Source: DATKHR01 sp036557365 (GTDB taxonomy: Bacteria > Acidobacteriota > Vicinamibacteria > Vicinamibacterales > CAVVIG01). Taken from it: a stretch of 64,000 nucleotides of DNA. The notes under the pieces were generated by a model. It worked only from the letters and a program-made list of their open reading frames with translations. It was not told the origin of the DNA and did no database searches. Every line of letters begins with the position of its first letter. Position 1 is the first letter of the stretch. Location: NCBI GenBank assembly GCA_036557365.1, contig DATBHR010000057.1:62001-126000 (forward strand), given 5' to 3'. Positions 44,458-55,473 of the stretch are shown in pieces. Position numbers and translations under genes: made by a program.

Positions 44458-45425
44458 TGGAACCCGCACGCGAAGAGTACCCCGGCCTGCTGACGCCGGA
44501 GGTGGACGTCCGTTATTCGCCGCGTCCGAAATTCAAGGACCGCGGCTGGCTGCACGTCCTCCTGTTCATGGCCACGTTCGTCGTCACGACGTTCATGGGG
44601 GCGGACCAGTATGCCGCCTTCCTGCAGGATTTCAATCTCACCGCCGCGCTGCCGCTGACGCTGCCGGCACTCGTGCTGAGAGGCTTCTGGTACAGCGTCA
44701 CGATCCTCCTCATTCTTGGCTGCCACGAGATGGGGCACTATCTCGCGTGCCGGTATTATGACGTGGACGCCTCGCTTCCCTTTTTCATACCTGCGCCCTT
44801 CGTGATGACGGGGACGCTCGGTGCCTTCATTCGCATCCGCGAACCGATTCAGCAAAAGCACGTGCTGTTCGACATCGGCATCGCCGGCCCCATTGCCGGA
44901 TTCCTCGTCGCGGTGCCCGCGTTGTTCATCGGCGTCGCCATGTCACACGTTGCGCGCGTACCGCCGAATGCACCCGGCCAGTGGGAAATCGGCGAGCCGC
45001 TGCTGTTCAAGTTGGCCGAGGCGGTGTTCTGGGGATCGACGCCGGACGGCTACTCGTTGAACATGCACCCCGTCGCGTTCGCCGCATGGTTCGGACTGCT
45101 GGCGACGGCGTTGAATCTGTTTCCCATCGGACAGCTCGATGGCGGCCACATTTCGTACGCCGTGTTCGGTCGCCGCTCGACGTACATCACCTTTGCGGCG
45201 ATCGGCGTGGCGGCTGTTCTCGTGTACGTTGCGAGCAGCTGGCTGGTCTGGACGGCCCTGATGATCACGATGCTGGTGCTGTTCGGGCCGAGGCATCCTC
45301 CGGTTGCAGACGAGCACGTGCCGCTCGATCGGACGCGGCTCTACCTCGCGCTGTTCGCGCTCCTGATGTTCGTACTCTGTTTTACGCCGGCGCCGATTCG
45401 TCCCAGCGCCATCATCGGCCACTGA
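44457..45425 (+). CDS. Site-2-protease-family (M50) membrane metallopeptidase
   Basis: The 322-residue protein starts at GTG 44457, overlapping the HU stop by one base. It has about seven helices. The zinc-binding HEMGH is in GCHEMGHYLACRY at about residues 87-99, and the third ligand region FPIGQLDGGH lies near 220-230. Intramembrane proteases of this class cut membrane anchors of anti-sigma factors and other single-pass proteins. Translational coupling to an HU gene is unusual. It converges with priA; only one base separates the two TGA stops (TGATTCA at 45423-45429). Confidence 0.9.
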   Translation: MEPAREEYPGLLTPEVDVRYSPRPKFKDRGWLHVLLFMATFVVTTFMGADQYAAFLQDFNLTAALPLTLPALVLRGFWYSVTILLILGCHEMGHYLACRYYDVDASLPFFIPAPFVMTGTLGAFIRIREPIQQKHVLFDIGIAGPIAGFLVAVPALFIGVAMSHVARVPPNAPGQWEIGEPLLFKLAEAVFWGSTPDGYSLNMHPVAFAAWFGLLATALNLFPIGQLDGGHISYAVFGRRSTYITFAAIGVAAVLVYVASSWLVWTALMITMLVLFGPRHPPVADEHVPLDRTRLYLALFALLMFVLCFTPAPIRPSAIIGH

Positions 45426-45426
45426 T

Positions 45427-47637
45427 TCAGCCGACCGACAGCGGATCGACGTCCACAATCGTCCGCCGCTGAAGGTCCGGCCGCGCGGCGAGGGCGTCCT
45501 GCAGCACGCCTCGCAGCTTGCGGCGATTCGTTCCCTTCAACAGCAGCTGCGCGCGGTATTCGCCGCGCAGCTTTCCGAGCGGCGGCGGCGCGGGGCCGAG
45601 GACCCGTACACCGTCGGGTTCGGCCGCACGGCGTACGCGGCCGACGAGGTCGGACGCGTCCTCCATCGCGCCGGCAAACGTGCGCGCCCGCACGACGACG
45701 TTGACCAGCGAGACGAGCGGCGGATAGCGCATCGCGCGACGGAAGTGCATCTCGCGCGCGAAGAACGCTGGAAAGTCCTGCCGGCACGCCAGCTCGATGC
45801 TGTAGTGATTCGGATACAGCGTCTGGACGATCACTTCGCCGACGCGGTCGCCGCGGCCGGCGCGGCCGGCCACCTGCGTCAGCAGCTGAAACGTCCGCTC
45901 GCTCGCGCGAAAGTCCGCCACGCCGAGACCGACATCCGCGAGGACGACGCCGACCAGCGTCACGCGCGGGAAATCGTGGCCCTTCGCAATCATCTGCGTG
46001 CCGACGAGCACGTCGAGCTCGCCCGCACTGAAGCGATTGAGCAGCGAGGCGAGCGCCCCCTTCCGCCGGACAGCGTCGCGATCCATTCGCGCGACGCGCG
46101 CAGCCGGAAACGTCTGCGTCACTTCCGCTTCGACACGCTCAGTCCCATACCCCATGTGCTCCAGATACGGCCCCGCACACAGCGGACATTTCGTGGGGAT
46201 GCGCGCCGTGTAGTTGCAGTAGTGGCAGCGTGCGCGGCGCGCGTTGCCTGTGCCGTGCACGACGAGCGACACGCTGCAGTTGGGACAGTCCATGGTGCCG
46301 GCGCACTGACGGCAGAACACCGCGGTGGCAAATCCGCGCCGGTTCAGGAGCACGAGCGACTGCTCTCCGCGGGCCAGGCGATCGCCAATCGCGTCGCGCA
46401 GCGCAGTTCCCAGAATCACGTCCGGGCCGGCGTTCGCGTACTCCTCGCGCATGTCTACCACCCGGACGCTCGCCAGCGGACGCCCGAGCACCCGGCGTTC
46501 CATCACAATGCGCTCGTACTTCCCCATCGTCGCGTTCTGATAACTCTCGAGCGACGGCGTCGCCGAGCCAAGCAGGACGAGGGCGTTCGCGCGCTGCGCC
46601 CTGACAATTGCCACGTCGCGGCCGTGATAGCGGGGACTCTCCTCCTGCTTGTACGAAGCGTCGTGCTCCTCGTCGACGACGATGAGGCCGACGTCCTCGA
46701 GCGGCGCAAAGATCGCCGAACGCGTGCCGACGACGACGTCCACGGCGCCGCGGCGAATGCGCTGCCATTGATCGTGGCGTTCGCCGTCCGATAGTCCGCT
46801 GTGCTGAATCGCCACGCGATCGCCGAACGCGTCGCGGAACTGCGCGGCCACTGCCGGCGTCAACGCGATTTCGGGCACCAGCATCAGGACGCGCCGTCCC
46901 GCGTCTCGGACGTGCGCGGCGAGGCGCAGATAGATTTCGGTCTTCCCGCTGCCGGTGACGCCGTGCAGCAGCGCCACCTTAAAAGACCGATCGTCGGCGA
47001 GCGCCTGCAGGCGCCCAATCGCACTCGCCTGCTCGCTGGTCAGCGGCCGTGAACCGTCTGCCGGCCGTTCAACCCGCATCGTGGACTCGGAAAACGGATC
47101 GCGATCGATCCGTTCGCGGCGCAGGCTGACGTAGCCGTGCCGAACGAGGCGTCCGATCACCTCTGCCGTGATTCCGCGCGCGCCGAGCTCGCCCGTCGCG
47201 ATCCCGTGCGGTGATCCGGCAAGGAGCTCGAGTGCCGCCTTCTGTTTCGGCGCCGCCTGCGTCACGGCCTCGAGCCCCGCCGGCGTAATCGCGGCGATCC
47301 GTCGCGTCTTGTGCGCGTCCGCGCGATCGCTGCGCGCAAGAGGCGGCAACAAAAGCGGAATCGCGTCGCCGACCCCGGAAGCGTAGTACTCGGCCACCCA
47401 ACGCGCGAGATCGACCACCCCGGGGGGCACGAACGCCTCGACGTCGAGCAGCGTCGTGATCGGCTTGACGTGTCCTTCCGTCGGCGCCGGCGCGTCGAGG
47501 CTGACGACGATCCCCGTGACGGACCGCTTTCCGAGCGGCGCGACGACGCGCGCGCCGACGACCGGGATATCACCGTCGGGAACGGAGTAGGTCAGCAGAT
47601 CGAGGGAAGGGACCGGAACGGCGACGTGGATGAGCAC
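45427..47637 (-). CDS. priA: Primosomal protein N' (PriA helicase)
   Basis: The 736-residue protein has the PriA layout: an N-terminal 3' DNA-binding domain (HVAVPVPSLDLLTYSVPDG), winged helix, then a helicase with Walker A GVTGSGKTE, the DEAH-like box DEEHD, and motif VI (QVAGRAGRGD). Paired zinc-cluster cysteines CRQC, CPNC, CHYC and CPLC are all present. PriA restarts stalled replication forks. I start it at GTG 47637, eight bases after the uracil-DNA glycosylase stop; the longer open frame upstream is antisense-like overlap. It is the last gene of the nine-gene minus-strand run. Confidence 0.95.
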   Translation of the reverse strand: MLIHVAVPVPSLDLLTYSVPDGDIPVVGARVVAPLGKRSVTGIVVSLDAPAPTEGHVKPITTLLDVEAFVPPGVVDLARWVAEYYASGVGDAIPLLLPPLARSDRADAHKTRRIAAITPAGLEAVTQAAPKQKAALELLAGSPHGIATGELGARGITAEVIGRLVRHGYVSLRRERIDRDPFSESTMRVERPADGSRPLTSEQASAIGRLQALADDRSFKVALLHGVTGSGKTEIYLRLAAHVRDAGRRVLMLVPEIALTPAVAAQFRDAFGDRVAIQHSGLSDGERHDQWQRIRRGAVDVVVGTRSAIFAPLEDVGLIVVDEEHDASYKQEESPRYHGRDVAIVRAQRANALVLLGSATPSLESYQNATMGKYERIVMERRVLGRPLASVRVVDMREEYANAGPDVILGTALRDAIGDRLARGEQSLVLLNRRGFATAVFCRQCAGTMDCPNCSVSLVVHGTGNARRARCHYCNYTARIPTKCPLCAGPYLEHMGYGTERVEAEVTQTFPAARVARMDRDAVRRKGALASLLNRFSAGELDVLVGTQMIAKGHDFPRVTLVGVVLADVGLGVADFRASERTFQLLTQVAGRAGRGDRVGEVIVQTLYPNHYSIELACRQDFPAFFAREMHFRRAMRYPPLVSLVNVVVRARTFAGAMEDASDLVGRVRRAAEPDGVRVLGPAPPPLGKLRGEYRAQLLLKGTNRRKLRGVLQDALAARPDLQRRTIVDVDPLSVG

Positions 47638-47645
47638 TGCAAGGC

Positions 47646-48383
47646 TCAGACTTCGGATTTCAGCAGCGTTCTCACGAGCTTCATGTCTTCCCACACTTCG
47701 CGCTTCGAGGATGGATTGCGAAGCAGATACGCGGGATGGAACGTCGGAATCAGCTTCGCGCCGCGGTAATCGTAGACGCGGCCGCGAAGCCGCGAGATGG
47801 GATCGAGCGTCCTGAGCAGCGTCTGGGCTCCGAACTTTCCAAGCGCCACGATGACTTTCGGCTTGATGATGTCGATCTGCCGGAAGAGAAACGGCTCGCA
47901 GGTAGCCACTTCGTCCTGCTCCGGGTTCCGATTGCCGGGCGGACGGCACTTGATGACGTTCGCGATGTACACGTCCTCGCGCTTCAGCTCGATCGCCTCG
48001 ATGATCTTCGTCAGCAGCTGACCGGCCCGACCGACGAACGGAACGCCTTGAACATCCTCGTCCGCGCCGGGCGCCTCGCCGACGAACATCAGGTCGGCGT
48101 TGGGATTTCCGACGCCGAAGACGATTTGCCGCCGTCCCTGCGTGTGGAGCTTGCAGCGCGTGCAGTCGCCGATGTCCGTGCGAACGGCGGCAAGCGCGTC
48201 TGCCTGGTTCGCAAAAAATGCCGCGACAGGTGCTGGCGTTTCGTCGGGGACGGCGAGCGGAACGTCCGGCAGCACGGACGTCGAGCTGTCGTCGCGCCGC
48301 CGCCAGTCCGCATCGCGGCTGACGCCCGCGACGCCCAGCTCACGAGCGAACTTCAGATGTTCCTTGAGGGCTTCGCGATCCAC
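47646..48383 (-). CDS. Family 4 uracil-DNA glycosylase
   Basis: The 245-residue protein has the four iron-sulfur cysteines C74, C77, C146 and C162, with the catalytic loop GEAPGADED at 102-110 and FHPAYLLR near 215-222. Family 4/5 enzymes remove uracil from DNA and carry a 4Fe-4S cluster. The N-terminal 60 residues are variable and proline-rich. It overlaps the coaBC end by 44 bases, and priA starts eight bases later, so the repair enzyme shares an operon with replication-restart and coenzyme A genes. Confidence 0.92.
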   Translation of the reverse strand: MDREALKEHLKFARELGVAGVSRDADWRRRDDSSTSVLPDVPLAVPDETPAPVAAFFANQADALAAVRTDIGDCTRCKLHTQGRRQIVFGVGNPNADLMFVGEAPGADEDVQGVPFVGRAGQLLTKIIEAIELKREDVYIANVIKCRPPGNRNPEQDEVATCEPFLFRQIDIIKPKVIVALGKFGAQTLLRTLDPISRLRGRVYDYRGAKLIPTFHPAYLLRNPSSKREVWEDMKLVRTLLKSEV

Positions 48384-49575
48384 GGAGGAGCTGTTCGATA
48401 CGATCGAGGATTCGTTGAGCGACTTCGGCCTTCGACATCACCGGCACCGACTGCGTGCCGTCAGGGCCGATGATCGTGACGGCGTTCGTGTCCTTGTCGA
48501 ATCCCGCATCCGGGCGGGCGACGTCGTTGGCGACGATGAAGTCGATGTGCTTGCGCTCGCGCTTTGCGGCCGCGCGCGCCTCGACGTCCTGCGTCTCCGC
48601 GGCGAAGCCAACGAGCAGTGGACCGCCCGATCGCGCGAGCCGACGCGCGCCAAGCTCCGCGAGAATATCCGGCGTCCGGCGCAGCGTGATGGTCAACCCT
48701 TCGTCGCCGCGTTCTTTCGCGACCTTCTGCGGCGCACGCGACACGGGCGTGTAGTCGGCGACGGCGGCGGCCATGATCACGACGTCCATCTCGTCCGCCC
48801 GCGTCATGACGGCGCGATGCATCTCCTCGGCGCTGCGCACGTTCACGACTTCTGCGACGGCAGGCGTCGGAATCGAAACGGGCCCCGCGACGAGCGTCAC
48901 GCGGGCGCCGCGGCGTGCCGCTTCGGACGCCACCGCGAATCCCATCTTGCCGCTCGAACGATTCCCGACGTACCGCACGGGATCGAAATCCTCGTAGGTC
49001 GGTCCCGCCGTGACGAGCACGCGCGTGTTGCGCAGCGGACCGTCCGGGCGCAGCACGCCTTCGGCGGCCGCCACGATCTCGTCCGGTTCAGCCAGGCGTC
49101 CCTTGCCGATCCACCCGCAGGCGAGATACCCCTCGCCCGGCTCGACGAAACGGACGCCGCGGCGCGCCAGCGTGTCGAGATTGTTTCGCACGGCCTCGTG
49201 CGCGAACATCTGCGAGTTCATCGCCGGCGCGACGAGCACGGGCGCCCGCGTGGCCGTATAGAGCGTCGAGAGGAAATCGTCTGCGATGCCGTTCGCGAGC
49301 TTGCCGATGATGTTTGCCGTCGCCGGCGCGATGAGCAGGAGATCGATGGTCGAGGCGAGCGCGATATGCTCGATGTCGGCGTTCATGCCGGCGTCGAACT
49401 GGTCGGTGATGACCCGCCGCCGGGTGATGGCTTCGAACGTGACGGCGCCGACGAAGCGCGTCGCGGAGTGCGTCATGATCGCGACCACTTCGTGGCCGCG
49501 CTTCTGAAGCCCGCGCGCGACCTCGACCGCCTTGTAGGCGCCGATGCCGCCCGTCACGCCAAGGGCAATCAACAT
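48340..49575 (-). CDS. coaBC: Bifunctional phosphopantothenoylcysteine decarboxylase/synthetase
   Basis: The 411-residue protein has an N-terminal flavin-dependent CoaC half (GVTGGIGAYKAVEVAR, PAMNSQM, catalytic His in EHIALAS) and a C-terminal CoaB half with ITAGPTYEDFDPVRYVGNRSSGKMG near 187-210 and the KKxKK-like AKRERKHIDFIVAND segment. It makes 4'-phosphopantetheine from phosphopantothenate, cysteine and CTP. It lies between rpoZ and the uracil-DNA glycosylase gene, a conserved gmk-rpoZ-coaBC order. Confidence 0.95.
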   Translation of the reverse strand: MLIALGVTGGIGAYKAVEVARGLQKRGHEVVAIMTHSATRFVGAVTFEAITRRRVITDQFDAGMNADIEHIALASTIDLLLIAPATANIIGKLANGIADDFLSTLYTATRAPVLVAPAMNSQMFAHEAVRNNLDTLARRGVRFVEPGEGYLACGWIGKGRLAEPDEIVAAAEGVLRPDGPLRNTRVLVTAGPTYEDFDPVRYVGNRSSGKMGFAVASEAARRGARVTLVAGPVSIPTPAVAEVVNVRSAEEMHRAVMTRADEMDVVIMAAAVADYTPVSRAPQKVAKERGDEGLTITLRRTPDILAELGARRLARSGGPLLVGFAAETQDVEARAAAKRERKHIDFIVANDVARPDAGFDKDTNAVTIIGPDGTQSVPVMSKAEVAQRILDRIEQLLRGSRSPQGTSEVRS

Positions 49576-49581
49576 GGGTCG

Positions 49582-49764
49582 CTAATCTTTCTCTTCAACC
49601 ACCTTCTCGACCTGACGCGTGACGACCTCGCGCTGGGCGACGGTGGTCGTCTTGTGTTCGCCGACTTCGACTCGAGGAGTCGATCCGGCGAGGAGCTGAC
49701 GCGCGCGCGCGCCCGCGGTGACGACGAATTCGAAGGTGTTCGGCAGCTTGCTTCGGTCAATCAT
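49582..49764 (-). CDS. rpoZ: RNA polymerase omega subunit
   Basis: The 60-residue protein matches the omega N-terminus (MIDRSKLPNTFEFVVTAG, ARQLLAGSTPRV) and ends in KVVEEKD. Omega stabilises the beta' subunit. At 60 residues it is at the short end of the family. Its ATG overlaps the gmk stop in ATGA at 49761-49764, and its position between gmk and coaBC is the usual one. The longer open frame upstream is not coding. Confidence 0.92.
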   Translation of the reverse strand: MIDRSKLPNTFEFVVTAGARARQLLAGSTPRVEVGEHKTTTVAQREVVTRQVEKVVEEKD

Positions 49765-50387
49765 GAAAATGTCCTGACTATGATTTCGGCGTTTTTCTGC
49801 ATGCGCTTCAACTTGGCGCGCTCCGCGATGACGATGCTCCGCAGACGATCGACCGCGGCCGTCAGCTCGTCGTTGACGACCACGTAGTCGTACTCGGGAT
49901 ACGAGGCGACCTCGTCTCGCGCCACCGCGAGCCGGCGCGCGATCGCGGCATCCGCGTCCTGACTGCGTCCTCTCAAACGTTTTTCGAGGATTTCGAAGGA
50001 CGGCGGCATCACGAACACGGTCGTCACCGCCAGGCCATGCCGGCGGACCTTGCGCGCGCCCTGAACGTCGATGACGAGCACCAGATCCCGCCCCGACGCC
50101 AGGCAGCGCTCGGTGTCGCTCGCGCACGTGCCATAGAGGTTGCCGAAGACGTCGGCCCACTCCAGGAATTCGCCCGCGGCGATCATCGCCTCGAACTGTG
50201 CCCGTGATACGAAATTATAGTCCACGCCGTCGGTTTCACCGGTGCGGGCGGGTCGCGACGTGTAAGAACGTGACATCTGCAGTCCCGCTGTCTGCTCGAC
50301 GAGTCGCTCGACCAGCGTCGTCTTGCCCGCGCCCGATGGGGCGGACACGATGAACAGCAGCCCGCGGCCGCCATCGTCACTCGACAT
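49761..50387 (-). CDS. gmk: Guanylate kinase
   Basis: The 208-residue protein starts at ATG 50387. It has the P-loop APSGAGKTTL at about 16-25, the GMP-binding SRSYTSRPARTGE and DGVDYNF segments, and the lid ..LRGRSQDADAAIARRLA. It phosphorylates GMP to GDP using ATP. It overlaps both neighbours (yicC by 11 bases, rpoZ by four), so the three are translationally coupled. Confidence 0.96.
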   Translation of the reverse strand: MSSDDGGRGLLFIVSAPSGAGKTTLVERLVEQTAGLQMSRSYTSRPARTGETDGVDYNFVSRAQFEAMIAAGEFLEWADVFGNLYGTCASDTERCLASGRDLVLVIDVQGARKVRRHGLAVTTVFVMPPSFEILEKRLRGRSQDADAAIARRLAVARDEVASYPEYDYVVVNDELTAAVDRLRSIVIAERAKLKRMQKNAEIIVRTFS

Positions 50388-51270
50388 TCTGAACCTGCTC
50401 GCGCATCTTCTCGAGCTCCGCCTTGGCCGCAATGATCAGCTCGGACACGCGGAGGCCGTCGGCCTTCGATCCCATGGTGTTGACTTCGCGGTTCATCTCC
50501 TGGAGCAGGAAATCGAGCTTCCGTCCGCAAGGCTCCGGACTGTCGGCGAGGGTGGTCCAGTGCGACACGTGGCCGCGAAAGCGCGTGACCTCCTCGCTGA
50601 TGTCCGAACGAGCGGCCAGGCGGACGATCTCCTGCGCGACCGCGATCTCGTCGGCCTGCAGTTCCTCGCGCATCTGACGCACGCGCTCGCGGATGCGCTC
50701 TTCGAGCGCCGAGCGGCCTTCGTCCGCGGCGACGAGCACGCGCTCGACCAGATCGGCCACGAGCGCCCGACGCGCGTCGAGGTCCGCGCGAAGATGCTCG
50801 CCTTCGCGCGTGCGCATCGCGTCGAGGTCCACGAGCGCACGCTCGAGGGCCTCGAGCGCTTGCGCGTTGACGGCCTGCTGCACGCCGTCGGGGTCGTCGG
50901 CAGGACGCTCACGGACCGTGATCGCCTGCGGCAGGCGCAGCAGATCGCCGGGCGTCAACGCGCCGGTGATGAGTCCGCGCGCCCGCGCCTGTTCCAACGC
51001 CGTTTCCAGCGCGCGACCGAAGTCCTCGTTGAACTCGACCTCGACACCCGGCGTCGCCCGGTGCTGCATCGAGAGCGACACTTCGACGCGACCGCGCGCG
51101 ACGTGCTTCGCCACCAGCGTCCGCACGTCGGACTCGACGGCGCTCAGCGACTGTGGAAGGCGCAGCTGCAGGTCGAGAAATCGTCCGTTCAACGCACGCA
51201 TCGTCACGGCGACCGTCGACCGTTCGTCCTCGCGCGTCACGGCCGCAAAGCCGGTCATGCTCTTAATCAT
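50377..51270 (-). CDS. yicC: YicC/YloC-family protein
   Basis: The 297-residue protein matches YicC throughout: MIKSMTGFAAVTRED at the start, ALNGRFLDLQLRLP near 26-40, ESLSRGR-like region ARGRVEV and the C-terminal GRKLDFLLQEMNREVNTMGSKA. YicC-type proteins are endoribonucleases or adaptors in RNA decay. Its place directly before gmk is the standard arrangement. The upstream gap to msbA is 118 bases and holds degenerate tandem repeats. Confidence 0.93.
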   Translation of the reverse strand: MIKSMTGFAAVTREDERSTVAVTMRALNGRFLDLQLRLPQSLSAVESDVRTLVAKHVARGRVEVSLSMQHRATPGVEVEFNEDFGRALETALEQARARGLITGALTPGDLLRLPQAITVRERPADDPDGVQQAVNAQALEALERALVDLDAMRTREGEHLRADLDARRALVADLVERVLVAADEGRSALEERIRERVRQMREELQADEIAVAQEIVRLAARSDISEEVTRFRGHVSHWTTLADSPEPCGRKLDFLLQEMNREVNTMGSKADGLRVSELIIAAKAELEKMREQVQNVE

Positions 51271-51310
51271 TGGCGCCTGCGACGGAGGACGGGTGGGTCT
51301 GGTATCAGTC

Positions 51311-51383
51311 TGCCCATCGTTCCCACTATGCCTATCTGTGCCACTCGGCCCATCTGTCTCACCCGCCCCATCTGTCCCACCCG
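51311..51383. repeat. Four degenerate 18-base tandem repeats between msbA and yicC
   Basis: Copies at 51311-51328, 51329-51347, 51348-51365 and 51366-51383 share a core CCCATCTGT-CCCACCCG; the last two differ at two positions, the first two are more diverged. The strand bias (C and T on the plus strand) is strong. It is the only non-coding space of size in this operon. Confidence 0.6.
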
Positions 51384-51388
51384 CTCTC

Positions 51389-53152
<1,764 letters not shown>

Positions 53153-53172
53153 CTCAGTGCCCGCCGCGCGCG

Positions 53173-54174
53173 CTACTTGTCGTCATAGCCTCGAGGATGA
53201 GCTCGATGCCACTCCCAGGCGGTCCGGACAATCGACTCGAGGTCCGGAAAACGCGGGGTCCAGTGCAGCTCGGCCTGCGCCTTGTGTGCCGCAGCGTACA
53301 GCACCGCGGGGTCGCCCGGACGCCGCGGTGCGAGGGTCCAGGGGACCGCACGACCCGTTGCCCCCTCCACCGCCTGAATGACTTCTCGGACGGAATGCGG
53401 TCGGCCGGTACCCAGGTTGTAAACACCCGACTTACCCGTCTCGACAATAGCCTCGAGAGCCTTTACGTGTGCGTCGGCAAGATCCGACACGTGCACGTAA
53501 TCGCGAAGGCATGTGCCGTCGGGCGTCGGATAGTCGTCTCCGAAGACCTGGAGTCCGCGTCCGCCGGTTGCCGCGTCGATGGCGCGCGGTATCAGGTGAA
53601 TCTCAGGCGCGTGATCTTCGCCGATGTTGCCGTCCTGATCCGCACCAGACGCGTTGAAGTACCGCAGCGCCACCGACTGAATGCCGTAGGCGCGCGCAAA
53701 GTGCGGGAGCGCGCGCTCCACCGCCAGCTTCGATTCCCCATAGCTGTTGATTGGCTGCTGCGGATGCGTTTCGTCGATGGGCGTCTCGATCGGTTCGCCG
53801 TAGGTGGCGCACGTGGACGAAAAGACGAAGTGCTTCAGCCCTGCGCGCGCCATGCATTCGAGGACGGTCAACGCGCCGACGACGTTGTTGCGATAGTACT
53901 TCGCCGGTTCCCGCACGGATTCGCCGACATCCAGGAACGCGGCGAAGTGCATCACGGCGAAGATCCGGTGGCGCTCCAACGCGGACGCGACGGCGCGCGG
54001 ATCGGTGATGTCGCCTTCGACGAGATCTCCCCACTTGACCGCCGAGCGGTGGCCCGCGACGAGGTTGTCGAACGCCACGACGCGGTAACCGGCGCGCGCG
54101 AGCGCCTTGCTCGCATGGCTGCCGATGTAGCCGGCGCCGCCGGTCACGAGGACGGCGCGATCGTCAGCGTCCAA
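53173..54174 (-). CDS. galE: UDP-glucose 4-epimerase
   Basis: The 333-residue protein is an extended SDR with GGAGYIGSH near 12-20, FSSTCATYGEP around 120 and the catalytic Tyr-x-x-x-Lys in INSYGESKLAVE. The region ..VALRYFNASGAD.. and the C-terminal PRRPGDPAVLYA are typical of GalE. It interconverts UDP-glucose and UDP-galactose for polysaccharide synthesis. It overlaps ugd by 11 bases and precedes the MsbA-like gene by 20 bases, so the three are one unit. Confidence 0.93.
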   Translation of the reverse strand: MDADDRAVLVTGGAGYIGSHASKALARAGYRVVAFDNLVAGHRSAVKWGDLVEGDITDPRAVASALERHRIFAVMHFAAFLDVGESVREPAKYYRNNVVGALTVLECMARAGLKHFVFSSTCATYGEPIETPIDETHPQQPINSYGESKLAVERALPHFARAYGIQSVALRYFNASGADQDGNIGEDHAPEIHLIPRAIDAATGGRGLQVFGDDYPTPDGTCLRDYVHVSDLADAHVKALEAIVETGKSGVYNLGTGRPHSVREVIQAVEGATGRAVPWTLAPRRPGDPAVLYAAAHKAQAELHWTPRFPDLESIVRTAWEWHRAHPRGYDDK

Positions 54175-55465
54175 TGGAGAAGTACGTGAAGCCGAGGCTT
54201 CGCATGTGATCCGGAGAGTAGATGTTGCGGCCGTCGAACACGACCGGGGCCTTCAGCAGCGATCGGATCTTGTCGAAGTCGGGCTCGCGGAACTCGTTCC
54301 ATTCCGTCACGATGGCCAGCGCGTCCGCGCCGGTCAGTGCGTCGTAGCTCTTGTCGCAGAGCGCAATCCGATCGCCGAACAGCCGCTTGGCGACGGGCGC
54401 GGCCGCCGGATCGAAGGCGCGCACGCTCGCGCCCTTCTCGAGCAGCCGCTCAATGATCGGAATCGCCGGCGCTTCACGCATGTCGTCGGTCTTCGGTTTG
54501 AACGCGAGGCCCCAGAGCGCGATGGTCTTGCCCTGAAGATTCTTGAAGTGCTGCGCCATCTTCGCGACCAGGCGCTCTTTCTGCGACTGGTTGACGTCCT
54601 CGACCGCGTGGAGGATGCGGAAGTCGTAGCCCTTGTCCTGCGCCGACTTGAGCAGCGCCTTGACGTCTTTCGGAAAGCAGCTGCCGCCGTAGCCCACGCC
54701 GGGAAAAAGAAAGGACGATCCGATTCGCCGATCCGCGCCCATCGCACGGCGCACGTGGTCGACGTCGGCGTCGACCAACTCGCAGACATTGGCGATCTCG
54801 TTCATGAACGAGATGCGCGTCGCCAGAATCGCGTTCGCGGCGTACTTGCACAACTCGGCGCTCGTCGTGTCCATCATCAGGATGGGCGCGCCGGTACGGG
54901 TGAACGGCGCGTACAGCTCGCGCATGATGTCGGCGGCCTTCTCGTCGCCCGGATCCACGCCGACGACGACGCGATCGGGCTTCATGGAGTCCTCGACCGC
55001 GGCGCCCTGCTTCAGGAATTCAGGGTTGCTGACGACTGCGAACGGCTGGCTCGTTTCCTTCGCGATCGTCGCGCGAACCTTCCGCGCCGTGCCGACGGGC
55101 ACGGTGCTCTTGTCCACGATGATCGTGAACTTCTGCATGGCGCGGCCGATGTCGCGCGCAACCGCCATCACATGCTGAAGGTCAGCGGATCCGTCCTCGC
55201 CCTGGGGTGTGCCGACAGCGATGAAGACAATCAGAGAGGATCGGACCGCTTCGGTGAGGTCGGTGGTAAAGCTGAGTCGCTCTTCGTGGTCGTTGCGCCG
55301 AACCAGTTCCTCGAGGCCAGGCTCGTAAATTGGCATCTGGCCGGCCCGCAGCATGTCAATCTTGGCCTGGTCCTTGTCGACGCACGTGACGCTGTTGCCG
55401 TTTTCGGCGAGGCACGCACCCAGGACGAGGCCGACGTACCCTGTTCCTACGACGGCGATTCTCAT
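54164..55465 (-). CDS. ugd: UDP-glucose/GDP-mannose 6-dehydrogenase
   Basis: The 433-residue protein has an N-terminal Rossmann GTGYVGLVLGACLAENG, FIAVGTPQGEDGSADL, and the catalytic cysteine in VGYGGSCFPKDVKAL (about residue 260). The C-terminal UDP-binding domain contains GLAFKPKTDDMREAPAI. It oxidises UDP-glucose to UDP-glucuronate with two NAD, feeding the UDP-glucuronate decarboxylase-like gene at the window end. The mRNA appears almost leaderless: the -10 box ends eight bases before the ATG and there is no Shine-Dalgarno sequence. Confidence 0.93.
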   Translation of the reverse strand: MRIAVVGTGYVGLVLGACLAENGNSVTCVDKDQAKIDMLRAGQMPIYEPGLEELVRRNDHEERLSFTTDLTEAVRSSLIVFIAVGTPQGEDGSADLQHVMAVARDIGRAMQKFTIIVDKSTVPVGTARKVRATIAKETSQPFAVVSNPEFLKQGAAVEDSMKPDRVVVGVDPGDEKAADIMRELYAPFTRTGAPILMMDTTSAELCKYAANAILATRISFMNEIANVCELVDADVDHVRRAMGADRRIGSSFLFPGVGYGGSCFPKDVKALLKSAQDKGYDFRILHAVEDVNQSQKERLVAKMAQHFKNLQGKTIALWGLAFKPKTDDMREAPAIPIIERLLEKGASVRAFDPAAAPVAKRLFGDRIALCDKSYDALTGADALAIVTEWNEFREPDFDKIRSLLKAPVVFDGRNIYSPDHMRSLGFTYFSIGR

Positions 55466-55473
55466 AACACAAT

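Noticed and set aside
51311..51383. CRISPR-like array
   Set aside because: The repeats are adjacent without spacers and only four degenerate copies; no cas genes occur in the window.
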